A DNA stretch of 27,732 bases from Thermoplasmatota archaeon (lineage in GTDB: Archaea; Thermoplasmatota; Thermoplasmata; RBG-16-68-12; JAJISG01), in contig JAJISK010000004.1 of the NCBI GenBank assembly GCA_022848785.1, positions 1-27,732 on the forward strand, written 5' to 3'. How positions within the stretch are numbered: the stretch's first letter is position 1; every line of letters starts with the position of its first letter. Of the stretch, positions 6,258-13,147 are shown piece by piece. A program made the translations under genes and the position numbers. Below the pieces are notes generated by a model. It did not search any database, was not told the origin of the DNA, and saw only the letters and a list, made by a program, of their open reading frames with translations.

Positions 6258-6512
6258 TTACCTCTCTTCCAGCGAGGGGAGCCGAGACCCCCACCGGTAC
6301 CGGAAGTACTGGAAAGAGAGGATGGCCGGGGACAGGAGAAGGAAGACCGCCGCAGCCACGAGGCCGAAGACAAACAGGACCGTCATGACGTAGAGGGTGT
6401 AGGGCATGGCCAGGGAGGCGAAGGTGCCCAGTGCGAGGGCCCCCACAACCCACGGATCGACCCGCCGTCGCAAGAGGCTCAAGGAGCCCATAGCTCGTTC
6501 TAACTTGAACAT
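6258..6512 (-). CDS. Small two-helix membrane protein, unknown function
   Basis: This is an 84-residue protein from ATG 6512. Residues 1-18 are basic (RAMGSLSLLRRRVD), and two transmembrane helices follow at about 21-39 and 42-66. The C-terminal tail is Arg/Tyr-rich (YFRYRWGSRLPSLEER) and probably cytoplasmic. It is the first gene of the operon with MBF1, sharing the bidirectional TATA box at 6554-6561 with PAN. Start M8 would also be possible. No family recognised. Confidence 0.7.
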   Translation of the reverse strand: MFKLERAMGSLSLLRRRVDPWVVGALALGTFASLAMPYTLYVMTVLFVFGLVAAAVFLLLSPAILSFQYFRYRWGSRLPSLEER

Positions 6513-6553
6513 GTCGGCCCCCGTCTATCGTTTCTGATGACCGCGGGGGAACG

Positions 6554-6561
6554 CATAAATA
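6554..6561. promoter_or_regulatory. Shared bidirectional TATA box between PAN and the MBF1 operon
   Basis: CATAAATA on plus (TATTTATG on minus) lies between divergent starts at 6617 and 6512. About 26 nt further on, plus transcription would begin near 6584 and minus near 6531, leaving short leaders in both directions. No other convincing TATA box lies in this 104-bp gap. Confidence 0.55.
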
Positions 6562-6616
6562 GACCCTCCAGGTAATTAGCGCGCGATGCTCCCCTCCCCC
6601 GCCAGGAGGCACGCTT

Positions 6617-7825
6617 TTGGATGAGGAAGACGCACAGGAATTCTACGAACGTCTTTCCGAGCGCATCGCCCTCCTCGAACAGAAGAACGACCGACTTCTC
6701 CAGGATTCAAAGCTGATCGAAGGGGAGAAGCGGTTCATTCAGAGCGAGCTGGGGAAGCTGAGGCGGGAGGCAAAACGCCTCAAGACCGAGCTCGATCGAC
6801 TGAAGTCTCCGCCCCTCATCATTGGTATGATTCGAGACATCCTGGTGGACGGCCGGGTGGTCGTCAAGAGCACGACCGGCCCCGACTTCATCGTCCAGGC
6901 CGCGGACTACGTGGACCCCGACAGCCTCGTCGTCGGGTCCCGGGTGGCCCTAAACAAGCAGACTCTGGCCGTGATGGGCGTACTGCCCCCCTCCTACGAC
7001 CCGATTGTCATCGGCGCGGAGGTGATCGAGAAGCCTGCGATTACCTACGAGGAAATTGGCGGCCTGAAGGAGGCCCTCCGCGAGGTCCGGGAGGCCGTGG
7101 AGGAGCCCATGTTGAAGCCGGAGGTCTTCCGCAAGGTGGGCATCGAGCCGCCGAAGGGCGTCCTCCTCGTCGGTCCGCCCGGGACCGGGAAGACCCTTAT
7201 GGCGAAGGCGGTGGCCAACAAGACGAAGGCCAGCTTCGTCCGGCTCGTCGGCTCCGAGCTCGTGCAGAAGTACATCGGCGAGGGTGCGCGGTTGGTTCGT
7301 GAGCTCTTTGAGCTCGCTCAAGAGCGGGCTCCTTCCATTGTCTTCATTGACGAACTGGACGCCATCGGTGCCAAGCGGCTCGAGCTTGCGACCAGCGGGG
7401 ACCGCGAAGTGCAGCGAACCCTGATGCAGCTCCTCGCGGCCATGGACGGGTTCGAGCCCCTCTCCAACGTCAAGATCATCGGCGCGACAAACCGTCCGGA
7501 CATCCTGGACACGGCCCTCATGCGGCCGGGTCGGTTCGACCGGATCGTGCAGTTCCCCCTCCCCGACCGGGAGGCCCGGGTGGAGATTTTCCGGATTCAC
7601 AGCCGGGGCATGAACATCCAGGGGGACGTGTCCTTCGATCAGTTGACCGCCCAGACCGACGGGGTCTCCGGGGCGGACATCAAGGCCATCTGCACGGAAG
7701 CGGGGATGTTTGCGATCCGTGAGGGACGGGACCACGTCGTGTCTGAGGATTTCATACAGGCACGTGAGAAGGTTGTCGAAGCGGCCCTGGAAGGGTCCAC
7801 CGAGACGGGGACCATGTTCGCCTAG
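6617..7825 (+). CDS. pan: Proteasome-activating nucleotidase (PAN)
   Basis: This 402-residue AAA+ unfoldase is the regulatory ring that feeds substrates to the archaeal 20S proteasome. The start is TTG 6617 with AGGAGGC 7 nt upstream; the nearby ATG 6621 is out of frame. A coiled coil spans about residues 5-63, an OB domain 68-125 and the ATPase domain 140-400. Walker A is GPPGTGKT (186-193), Walker B IVFIDELDA (241-249), the pore loop KYIGEG (218-223) and the arginine-finger region RPGRFDR (303-309). The C-terminus ends MFA, a variant of the HbYX motif that docks into the 20S alpha ring, with Phe for Tyr. CDC48/VAT can be excluded because there is one ATPase domain. Confidence 0.95.
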   Translation: MDEEDAQEFYERLSERIALLEQKNDRLLQDSKLIEGEKRFIQSELGKLRREAKRLKTELDRLKSPPLIIGMIRDILVDGRVVVKSTTGPDFIVQAADYVDPDSLVVGSRVALNKQTLAVMGVLPPSYDPIVIGAEVIEKPAITYEEIGGLKEALREVREAVEEPMLKPEVFRKVGIEPPKGVLLVGPPGTGKTLMAKAVANKTKASFVRLVGSELVQKYIGEGARLVRELFELAQERAPSIVFIDELDAIGAKRLELATSGDREVQRTLMQLLAAMDGFEPLSNVKIIGATNRPDILDTALMRPGRFDRIVQFPLPDREARVEIFRIHSRGMNIQGDVSFDQLTAQTDGVSGADIKAICTEAGMFAIREGRDHVVSEDFIQAREKVVEAALEGSTETGTMFA

Positions 7826-7974
7826 TCCTCCCTCCGGTCCGGTTCCATCTCGACGACAAACGCGCCCACGTAGTCGCAAGCCCGACAATGGTAGAGCTGG
7901 CCCGCGATCATACCGGCCTCCCAGTAGAGGTCGGAGGACCCGCACTCGGGGCAGGTCACCGTCCGCTCCCGCAC
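7822..7974 (-). CDS. Small zinc-ribbon protein (50 residues)
   Basis: Read on the minus strand from GTG 7974 to TAG 7822-7824, this protein has two CxxC knuckles: CPECGSSDLYWEAGMIAGQ, then YHCRACDYVGAFVVEMEPD. That is a complete rubredoxin/TFIIS-like zinc ribbon. The TATA-like CTTATGAA (7998-8005) sits 27 nt upstream of the GTG, indicating a leaderless message and supporting the start. Its stop codon shares the tetranucleotide CTAG with the PAN stop. The family's function is unknown. The coherent ribbon and promoter make this a real gene rather than a shadow. Confidence 0.8.
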   Translation of the reverse strand: MRERTVTCPECGSSDLYWEAGMIAGQLYHCRACDYVGAFVVEMEPDRRED

Positions 7975-7997
7975 GAAGGGCGCATAGGCGGCCCGCG

Positions 7998-8005
7998 CTT
8001 ATGAA
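7998..8005 (-). promoter_or_regulatory. TATA box of the small zinc-ribbon gene
   Basis: The minus strand reads TTCATAAG, centred 27 nt upstream of GTG 7974. Confidence 0.45.
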
Positions 8006-8037
8006 CGTCCACCCGACCATGGCCCCGCGGATACCGC

Positions 8038-8046
8038 AATATTTAT
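8038..8046 (+). promoter_or_regulatory. TATA box of the FKBP gene
   Basis: AATATTTAT is centred 33 nt before ATG 8075, predicting a leader of only a few bases (GGACAGG just before ATG). Confidence 0.5.
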
Positions 8047-8074
8047 CGAATCCTCACCCGTAGACCTGGACAGG

Positions 8075-8956
8075 ATGCAGCGCTTGCCCCGATGGCCCTC
8101 CCAGATCAGCCCCGTGCGGGTCGTCATCGCCATCGTCATCGTGGCCGCCATCATCATCGGCGTCTTGGTCGCGACGCTGCCTCCGGCCCCGGTCCCCCCC
8201 GATGTGGTGCAGTCGGGGGACTTTGTGCAGGTGAGTTACATCGGATTCTTCACCAACGGACGGGTCTTTGATACGAGCCTCCAGCACGTGGCGGAGGACA
8301 ACGCGACCTGGCCCAAGGCGGTGTCGTTCGAGCTCCGGCTCTCCTACTCGCCCCTGGGGTTCCAGGTGGGTTCCACGCCGCCCACGGTCATCGAGGGCTT
8401 TGAGCATGGCGTTCTTTTCCCCACGCCCATGCGCGTGGGAGAAGCCCGGGAAGTCGTCGTCCCGCCCGAGATGGGCTATGGTCCCCCGGACCCCTCGCGG
8501 ATCGAGGTCCGACCGCTGCGTGAGGAGCTGACGCAGTTCGAGACGCTCCTACGGGCCGAGTTCGCCGCGCGGTTCCCCCAACAAGATCCCGTGGCTGGGC
8601 TCACGTTCACCCATCCCATCTGGGCGTGGCCGATCCGGGTTGTGGAGGCTTCGGACGACTTCGTTACCCTCATGCACCTGCCCCAAGTGGGCTTCATCAT
8701 TCAGGCCTTCGAGGCATGGGACGCCCGTGTGCTCGAGGTGGACACGTCCGCCAATGGGGGCCAGGGACGCATCGTCGTGATGCACCTGCTGGACCTGGGT
8801 GACATCGACAGCGTGAAGGCCGAGGATGACCAGGGTACCTTCCGCATCGTGAACGTCAATCCTGGAGCGGGGACCTATGCGGTAGACTACAATGACGAGG
8901 TCGTGGGCCAGACCTTGATCTTCCGGATAGAAGTGATCAGCATCGACAGATCCTAG
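8075..8956 (+). CDS. Membrane-anchored FKBP-type peptidyl-prolyl isomerase
   Basis: This 293-residue protein starts at ATG 8075. An N-terminal hydrophobic helix at about residues 12-35 (VRVVIAIVIVAAIIIGVLVA) is a signal anchor, placing the domain outside the cell. The FKBP core follows: GDFVQVSYIGFFTNGRVFDT, VIEGFEHGVLF, and EVVVPPEMGYG at about 128-138. The region after it (about 145-245) is the insert-in-flap type extension seen in archaeal long FKBPs and SlyD, with chaperone activity in characterised members. The C-terminus ends with a beta-rich segment containing NPGAGTYAVDYNDEVVGQTL, typical of these long forms. It probably assists folding of secreted or surface proteins. The stop overlaps that of the convergent glycosyltransferase. 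Confidence 0.88.
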   Translation: MQRLPRWPSQISPVRVVIAIVIVAAIIIGVLVATLPPAPVPPDVVQSGDFVQVSYIGFFTNGRVFDTSLQHVAEDNATWPKAVSFELRLSYSPLGFQVGSTPPTVIEGFEHGVLFPTPMRVGEAREVVVPPEMGYGPPDPSRIEVRPLREELTQFETLLRAEFAARFPQQDPVAGLTFTHPIWAWPIRVVEASDDFVTLMHLPQVGFIIQAFEAWDARVLEVDTSANGGQGRIVVMHLLDLGDIDSVKAEDDQGTFRIVNVNPGAGTYAVDYNDEVVGQTLIFRIEVISIDRS

Positions 8957-10098
8957 GCCTGGGCCGTCATGTCCTCGTACAAGGCGACCAGCTTCTCCGT
9001 GCAGTGGTCCCACGAGAAGCGCTGCGCCGTTTCGCGAGCCTGCTCTCGAATCCCGTCATCGCAGTCCAGGGCGGCCAAGACACTCATGTGGAAGCCGGGC
9101 ACATCGCCAGGCGGAAACAGGAACCCATTGCCCCCGTCCTCGATGTACTCCGGGAAGGCTCGGTAATTCACGGCCACCACGGGCTTCCCGCACGCCATGG
9201 CCTCGAGGGCCACCATGCCCTGGGTCTCGAACTGGGAGGCGATGGTCATGACGTCGGCCGCGGCATAGTAGGCAGGAAGCTCCTCGTCCGGCACGAACCC
9301 CGTGAAGAGAATGTCGTCCGTGAGGCCATGGCGATGGACGAATCGCTGACACCTCTCGAGTTCGGGACCGGTTCCGACGAAGAGGAGCTTGCAGCCGGGT
9401 CGTCGCCGCTGGAGACCCGGATAGGCCTTCAGGAGGAAGGCGATGTCCTTCTCCGGGGCGACCCGTCCGACATGGAGGAGCACCTCCGCGTCCCCGAGGC
9501 CATGCTTCTCGCGGACAGCGGTTCCGTCCAGGTCCGTACGGAACCGGTCCAGGTCGACCCCATTGGGGATCACCGCCGTGCGCCGCATCCGGGGGGCGAG
9601 GACACGAAGTTCGTCCAGGACGGCCTGGCTAGGGGTGACAACCGCCCCCGAATGGTGGAGGAACCCGCGCAAGTATCGCGAGAGGAGGGCGGTCAGGACC
9701 CGGGAGCGCCGCGTGAACGGCAGGTAGTAGGGAAGGGCATCGATGATCATCGTGTGAAAGGTGAGGATCATGGGCCGGAGGAGTTCTCGGGAGGCCCACA
9801 TCCCCTTGAGGCCCATGAAGGCAAAGCCGTGGGCGTGGATCAGGTCGGGTCCGTATTCGGCGAGGGCGTTCAGCTCCCGCTTCGTCGGAATGAGGGGGAC
9901 GTGGTACCCGGGCATGCGGCGAAGTTCCCGCCCCCGGGTGTAGAGGGTGTCTGGCAGGGGAGTCGCCTTTTTGCCTCCAGGGGCGAAGACGAGGACCCGA
10001 TGCCCCCGCTCCTCCAAGCCCCGCTTCGTGTTTCGAATGGAATTCACGACCCCGTCCACCGCGGGGAGGTACGTGTCGGTGAAGATTGCGATTTTCAC
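8953..10098 (-). CDS. GT4-family glycosyltransferase
   Basis: This 381-residue protein starts at GTG 10098, overlapping the TGA of the ThiDN gene (GTGA), so the two are translationally coupled. The N-terminus KIAIFTDTYLPAVDGVVNSI and GHRVLVFAPGG are typical of GT4 enzymes that glycosylate diacylglycerol or phosphatidylinositol-type lipids. HAHGF, FHTM and NGVD mark the acceptor domain. The C-terminal GT-B half has HVGRVAPEKD, FVGTGPE and the EX7E motif E291-E299 (ETQGMVALE), which binds the nucleotide-sugar. A role in membrane glycolipid synthesis is a family-level guess; protein glycosylation is the main alternative. No membrane segment is seen; it is likely a peripheral cytoplasmic enzyme. 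Confidence 0.9.
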   Translation of the reverse strand: MKIAIFTDTYLPAVDGVVNSIRNTKRGLEERGHRVLVFAPGGKKATPLPDTLYTRGRELRRMPGYHVPLIPTKRELNALAEYGPDLIHAHGFAFMGLKGMWASRELLRPMILTFHTMIIDALPYYLPFTRRSRVLTALLSRYLRGFLHHSGAVVTPSQAVLDELRVLAPRMRRTAVIPNGVDLDRFRTDLDGTAVREKHGLGDAEVLLHVGRVAPEKDIAFLLKAYPGLQRRRPGCKLLFVGTGPELERCQRFVHRHGLTDDILFTGFVPDEELPAYYAAADVMTIASQFETQGMVALEAMACGKPVVAVNYRAFPEYIEDGGNGFLFPPGDVPGFHMSVLAALDCDDGIREQARETAQRFSWDHCTEKLVALYEDMTAQA

Positions 10099-11393
10099 GG
10101 GCCGACCACCTTGCGGACGCGTTCCACCACTTCGCTCGGAGATGCGCCCAGGAAGCGGACCATGGGAACCTTGCCGGGGCCCCCCAGGTCGTAGATGACC
10201 TCCGGGAACGCCTCGGCCTGGCGGATGGCCTCCCGGGTTCCCCATTCCATGGTCTCGCTCTCCGTGGGTTCGTCCTTTCGATCGAAGGTGCCGATCACCA
10301 GCCCCGCTGCTCGAGCGCGAGCGACTAACCCTTCGCCGTATCGTAGGTTCATCGCCGAGCGGCGAGCGGGATCGAACTGCATGGCCGCCAAGATGATGCG
10401 CGCCACGTGGCGGGAGGCTCCAAAGGCGGGGGGACCCACCGCGGCCGCACGCGCCCCGACACGCACGATCCGGCCCGTGATCGCACACACATCGCCCAAG
10501 CCGTCCGCTGCGGGCACGGCGTAGGCCAGGTTGACGCCGACCTCCGGGACGAGATCGGGATCCAGAAATCCCAGGAGGTCCTCCGACGCGTCGCGGACGG
10601 CGGTCCACACCTGCCAGCGGTCTTCGGTGTATCCCGCGTTGATCAGGCGCAAACCCTGGCCCACGGCGTAGGCGGTAGCGAAGCCCGCGGCAACCCGTTT
10701 CCGGGCGGCCTGAATGCTCTCCGACAACCCCCGGCCCAAAGCGAGATACCCCGCGATGGTCGAGGCGTAGGCGCAGCCGCTCCCGTGCAGCTCGCTCGGG
10801 TATCGGTGGCCCGGGAATGAGCGGAACGACGTCCCGTCGTAGAGGATGTCTACGAGCTCCCCCTCGAGGTGCCCCCCCTTCACCAGAACGGCCTCCGGCC
10901 CGAGGGCGTGGAGGGTTTGGGCTGCGTCCTTCATCTCCTGGATCTCCCGGACGGGGAACCCCGTCAGGGTCTCGGCCTCATGGAGATTCGGAGTGAGGAG
11001 CGTTGCCATGGGCAGGAGATGTTCCTGCAAGGCCTCGGGTAACCCGGATGCGTGGAGGGAGGAACCGGAGGTGGCCACCAGGACGGGATCGACGACGAGG
11101 GGGGTGTCCAACGAGGCAATCTCCTCCGCGACGACCTTGGCGATGTGAGGGGAGTACAGCATCCCGATCTTCGTCGCGTGCACGTCGAGATCATCTCGAA
11201 CGGCCTGAATCTGAGCCCGAACGGTCTCGACGGACAGCGGCTCGGTGGCCACCACCCCCTGGGTGTTCTGGGCCGTGACGGCCGTAAGCGCGGTGGCTCC
11301 GTGGACGTCAAGGGCGGCCAGGGCCTTGAGATCGGCCTGGATCCCGGCGCCGCCACCTGAATCGCTTCCGGCGACCACGAGCACGATGCGCAC
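10095..11393 (-). CDS. thiDN: Bifunctional HMP/HMP-phosphate kinase and thiamine-phosphate synthase (ThiD-ThiN)
   Basis: This 432-residue fusion starts at GTG 11393. The ThiD ribokinase-fold domain covers about residues 1-260: AGSDSGGGAGIQADLK at the N-terminus, VDPVLVATSG, LTPNLHEAE, VLVKGGHLEG and the anion-hole GSGCAYAS. The ThiN domain covers about 280-432, including DGLGDVCAITGRI, FGASRHVARI, MNLRYGEG and SETMEWG. ThiD phosphorylates hydroxymethylpyrimidine to the diphosphate and ThiN joins it to the thiazole phosphate, replacing ThiE in many archaea. A CTTTAA box 28 nt upstream suggests a leaderless transcript. The coupled glycosyltransferase downstream has no evident link to thiamine. 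Confidence 0.94.
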   Translation of the reverse strand: MRIVLVVAGSDSGGGAGIQADLKALAALDVHGATALTAVTAQNTQGVVATEPLSVETVRAQIQAVRDDLDVHATKIGMLYSPHIAKVVAEEIASLDTPLVVDPVLVATSGSSLHASGLPEALQEHLLPMATLLTPNLHEAETLTGFPVREIQEMKDAAQTLHALGPEAVLVKGGHLEGELVDILYDGTSFRSFPGHRYPSELHGSGCAYASTIAGYLALGRGLSESIQAARKRVAAGFATAYAVGQGLRLINAGYTEDRWQVWTAVRDASEDLLGFLDPDLVPEVGVNLAYAVPAADGLGDVCAITGRIVRVGARAAAVGPPAFGASRHVARIILAAMQFDPARRSAMNLRYGEGLVARARAAGLVIGTFDRKDEPTESETMEWGTREAIRQAEAFPEVIYDLGGPGKVPMVRFLGASPSEVVERVRKVVGP

Positions 11394-11417
11394 GGCGCCA
11401 GCATGGGACCGGTCCGG

Positions 11418-11423
11418 TTAAAG
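11418..11423 (-). promoter_or_regulatory. TATA-like box of the thiDN gene
   Basis: The minus strand reads CTTTAA, centred 28 nt upstream of GTG 11393. I see no THI-box riboswitch in the short gap, as expected for a leaderless message. Confidence 0.4.
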
Positions 11424-11451
11424 TCCTTTTCGGCCGGTCTGCGCCTCATCC

Positions 11452-11459
11452 CTTTATTA
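11452..11459 (+). promoter_or_regulatory. TATA box of the 11482 gene
   Basis: CTTTATTA is centred 26-27 nt before ATG 11482. The spacing favours 11482 over the upstream out-of-frame ATG at 11471. Confidence 0.5.
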
Positions 11460-11481
11460 CCGGCCCCTCGATGAGAGCGGT

Positions 11482-11859
11482 ATGCGCGCCCGGAGCGGCC
11501 ACATCCTCCTCGATTCCAAGGTGCGGTTTCAGGATCTGGAGCCCCTCTTCCGGGATCTCTTTGCCCTCTTCCTCGAGGAATCGGAGCAGACGCGGGACGA
11601 CCCGGAGTTCTTCGAGATCATCTTGGAGGAGAACCTACGAGACCTCCGGAACGATCGGAAGCCCGAGGGGTTCAACCGGGACGGAATGATGCGCCTTATC
11701 TTCCCCCTCAGCGAGCGGAAGGAGTTTTACCTGTACGCAAGCTCGCGCAGCGTCGAGGTGCCCCGGGTGACCCAAGCTCTCAGCCAGCTTCTGCAGCAGA
11801 ACAAGATTCCTCACGAGATCGAGTGGGATGGGCTGCTGCGCGACGCCGGGAAGCCCTGA
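11482..11859 (+). CDS. Hypothetical archaeal protein (125 residues)
   Basis: The start ATG 11482 is supported by the TATA spacing. The protein is acidic and probably cytoplasmic, with no signal peptide or membrane helix. It begins RARSGHILLDSKVRFQDLEP, then an acidic helical segment rich in Glu/Phe (about residues 25-60), then a strand-rich middle (MRLIFPLSERKEFYLYASSR) and a final helix. No catalytic or metal-binding motif is visible. Its stop TGA directly abuts the stop of the convergent thpR gene. I do not recognise the family. Confidence 0.8.
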   Translation: MRARSGHILLDSKVRFQDLEPLFRDLFALFLEESEQTRDDPEFFEIILEENLRDLRNDRKPEGFNRDGMMRLIFPLSERKEFYLYASSRSVEVPRVTQALSQLLQQNKIPHEIEWDGLLRDAGKP

Positions 11860-12408
11860 TCAGCCGAGGGGCACCCGCAGAACATCAATGTAGACTGCCC
11901 CCGTGGGCCGTAGCTCGCTTCGTTTGAGCTGCAGCGTCTCGATTCGTTGCGTGCCGTAGGTTTCGTCGCGATGGGCCGCGAGCAGCTCCGTGAGTTCTCC
12001 GACGTCCTTACGGCTCTTCACGCGTCCGACGGTCAGGTGGGGCGTGAACCGGCGACGCTCGCGTTCGAACTCCAGTTCCTGCAAGGCCCGTTCCAGGCGC
12101 TTGGCGATCCGCACAAGCGGGTCCCCGCCCTCCACTCCAATCCAGAGGACGCGAGGATTGCGGGCGTTCGGAAAGGCCCCGCTTCCGTGCAGGGTGAGGG
12201 TGAAGGGGACCTCCCCCTCGACCGCTCCCGCGAGGGCATCCCGAACGAAGGGAACGAGACCGTCGTCGGTCTCCCCGAGGAACTTGAGCGTGATGTGGAG
12301 GTTCTCGGGTGACGCGATCCGGACCCGGGCCCGCGTCCCTCGGAGGGCGTCCAGCAGACGCACCATCGCGCGTGTGGCCCTGATGTCCACCGCGATGAAG
12401 GCCCGCAT
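11860..12408 (-). CDS. thpR: RNA 2',3'-cyclic phosphodiesterase (2H / LigT-like, ThpR)
   Basis: This 182-residue member of the 2H phosphoesterase superfamily shows both HxT motifs: HITLKFLGET at residues about 44-53 and HLTVGRVKSRKD at about 147-158. MRAFIAVDI at the N-terminus and GVEGGDPL in the middle are typical of the archaeal 2'-5' RNA ligase/cyclic phosphodiesterase family, which acts on 2',3'-cyclic phosphate ends such as those left by tRNA splicing. Length is normal. It starts 3 nt after the UMP kinase stop, so the two form an operon. Confidence 0.93.
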   Translation of the reverse strand: MRAFIAVDIRATRAMVRLLDALRGTRARVRIASPENLHITLKFLGETDDGLVPFVRDALAGAVEGEVPFTLTLHGSGAFPNARNPRVLWIGVEGGDPLVRIAKRLERALQELEFERERRRFTPHLTVGRVKSRKDVGELTELLAAHRDETYGTQRIETLQLKRSELRPTGAVYIDVLRVPLG

Positions 12409-12411
12409 GCC

Positions 12412-13101
12412 TCAGGCCCCGATGGAGGTTCCGACGAAATCGCCCCCCACGATGGCTCCTTCGAGGGAGGCGAGGTCGCGCCCGTGGACGACGATGAGGG
12501 GAATCGCCGCCCGTTTGACCACCCGGACGGCATAGGGGTCGAACACCATGGAAGGCCCTGCCAACCCCGTCGGTTCCCCCGCGATGACCGCCAGTTCCTC
12601 ATAACTCATCCGATCGATGCGCGTGGCGTGCGAGTCCCGATGCGGGTCCGCCGTGTACACTCCATCGACGCTCGTAGCGTTCACGATGCGGCTGGCCTGG
12701 ACCCGCTCCGCCAGCTCCGCGGCCACCCCGTCCGTGGTGAGGGAGACCCGGACGCCACCCATGACCACCAAAGGGTGTCGCGTTCCCGCTTCCTCCGCTT
12801 CCTCGTAGCTCTCCGCCACCGACGGAAACGCCTTCGGCCCGAGGGCTTGGAGCAGGAGGCGCGCGTTCAGGCGGGTGACCACGATGCCCATCTCGTCAAG
12901 AGCACGCTCATCCAGACCCAGGGCACGGCCGATCTCGATGTAGGACCGAGCCGGGCGACCCCCGCCTGTCACCAGGAAGAGCGTTCGCTCCCCGGCCAAC
13001 CGGGTCAGCAGGGAAGCGAGGGTCTGCAGGTACTCCGCATCCCCCTCTCCCGGGACCAAAATGGACCCTCCCAGGGAGATCACCACTCGCTCTCGGGGCA
13101 T
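12412..13101 (-). CDS. pyrH: Archaeal UMP kinase
   Basis: This 229-residue amino-acid-kinase-fold enzyme converts UMP to UDP in pyrimidine nucleotide synthesis. ATG 13101 is chosen (AGAGG lies 6 nt upstream, and family members begin near VVISLGGSI), although the frame extends to GTG 13125. Motifs are ISLGGSILVPGEGD at the N-terminus, VTGGGRPARSYIEIGRALGL for the phosphate-binding region, ATSVDGVYTADPHRDSHA, and VVKRAAIPLIVVHGRD near the end. At about 230 residues it matches archaeal UMP kinases; the archaeal isopentenyl phosphate and acetylglutamate kinases are longer. It is the first gene of an operon with thpR and diverges from aRF1. Confidence 0.92.
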   Translation of the reverse strand: MPRERVVISLGGSILVPGEGDAEYLQTLASLLTRLAGERTLFLVTGGGRPARSYIEIGRALGLDERALDEMGIVVTRLNARLLLQALGPKAFPSVAESYEEAEEAGTRHPLVVMGGVRVSLTTDGVAAELAERVQASRIVNATSVDGVYTADPHRDSHATRIDRMSYEELAVIAGEPTGLAGPSMVFDPYAVRVVKRAAIPLIVVHGRDLASLEGAIVGGDFVGTSIGA

Positions 13102-13110
13102 GCCAATCCT

Positions 13111-13118
13111 CTTTATAG
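13111..13118 (+). promoter_or_regulatory. TATA box of the aRF1-argS operon
   Basis: CTTTATAG is centred about 33 nt upstream of ATG 13148, giving a leader of about 6 nt. It lies between the minus-strand TATA box and the UMP kinase start, so the two promoters interlock. Confidence 0.55.
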
Positions 13119-13136
13119 CGGGCACGGGGTTTGGAT

Positions 13137-13144
13137 GATAAAAG
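13137..13144 (-). promoter_or_regulatory. TATA box of the UMP kinase-thpR operon
   Basis: The minus strand reads CTTTTATC. The predicted start near 13113 leaves a 12-nt leader with AGAGG. It overlaps the leader of aRF1. Confidence 0.5.
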
Positions 13145-13147
13145 TGT

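Noticed and set aside
10099..10608. N-terminal extension of the glycosyltransferase frame
   Set aside because: It overlaps the ThiN domain in another frame. The GT4 N-terminus starts clearly at GTG 10098.
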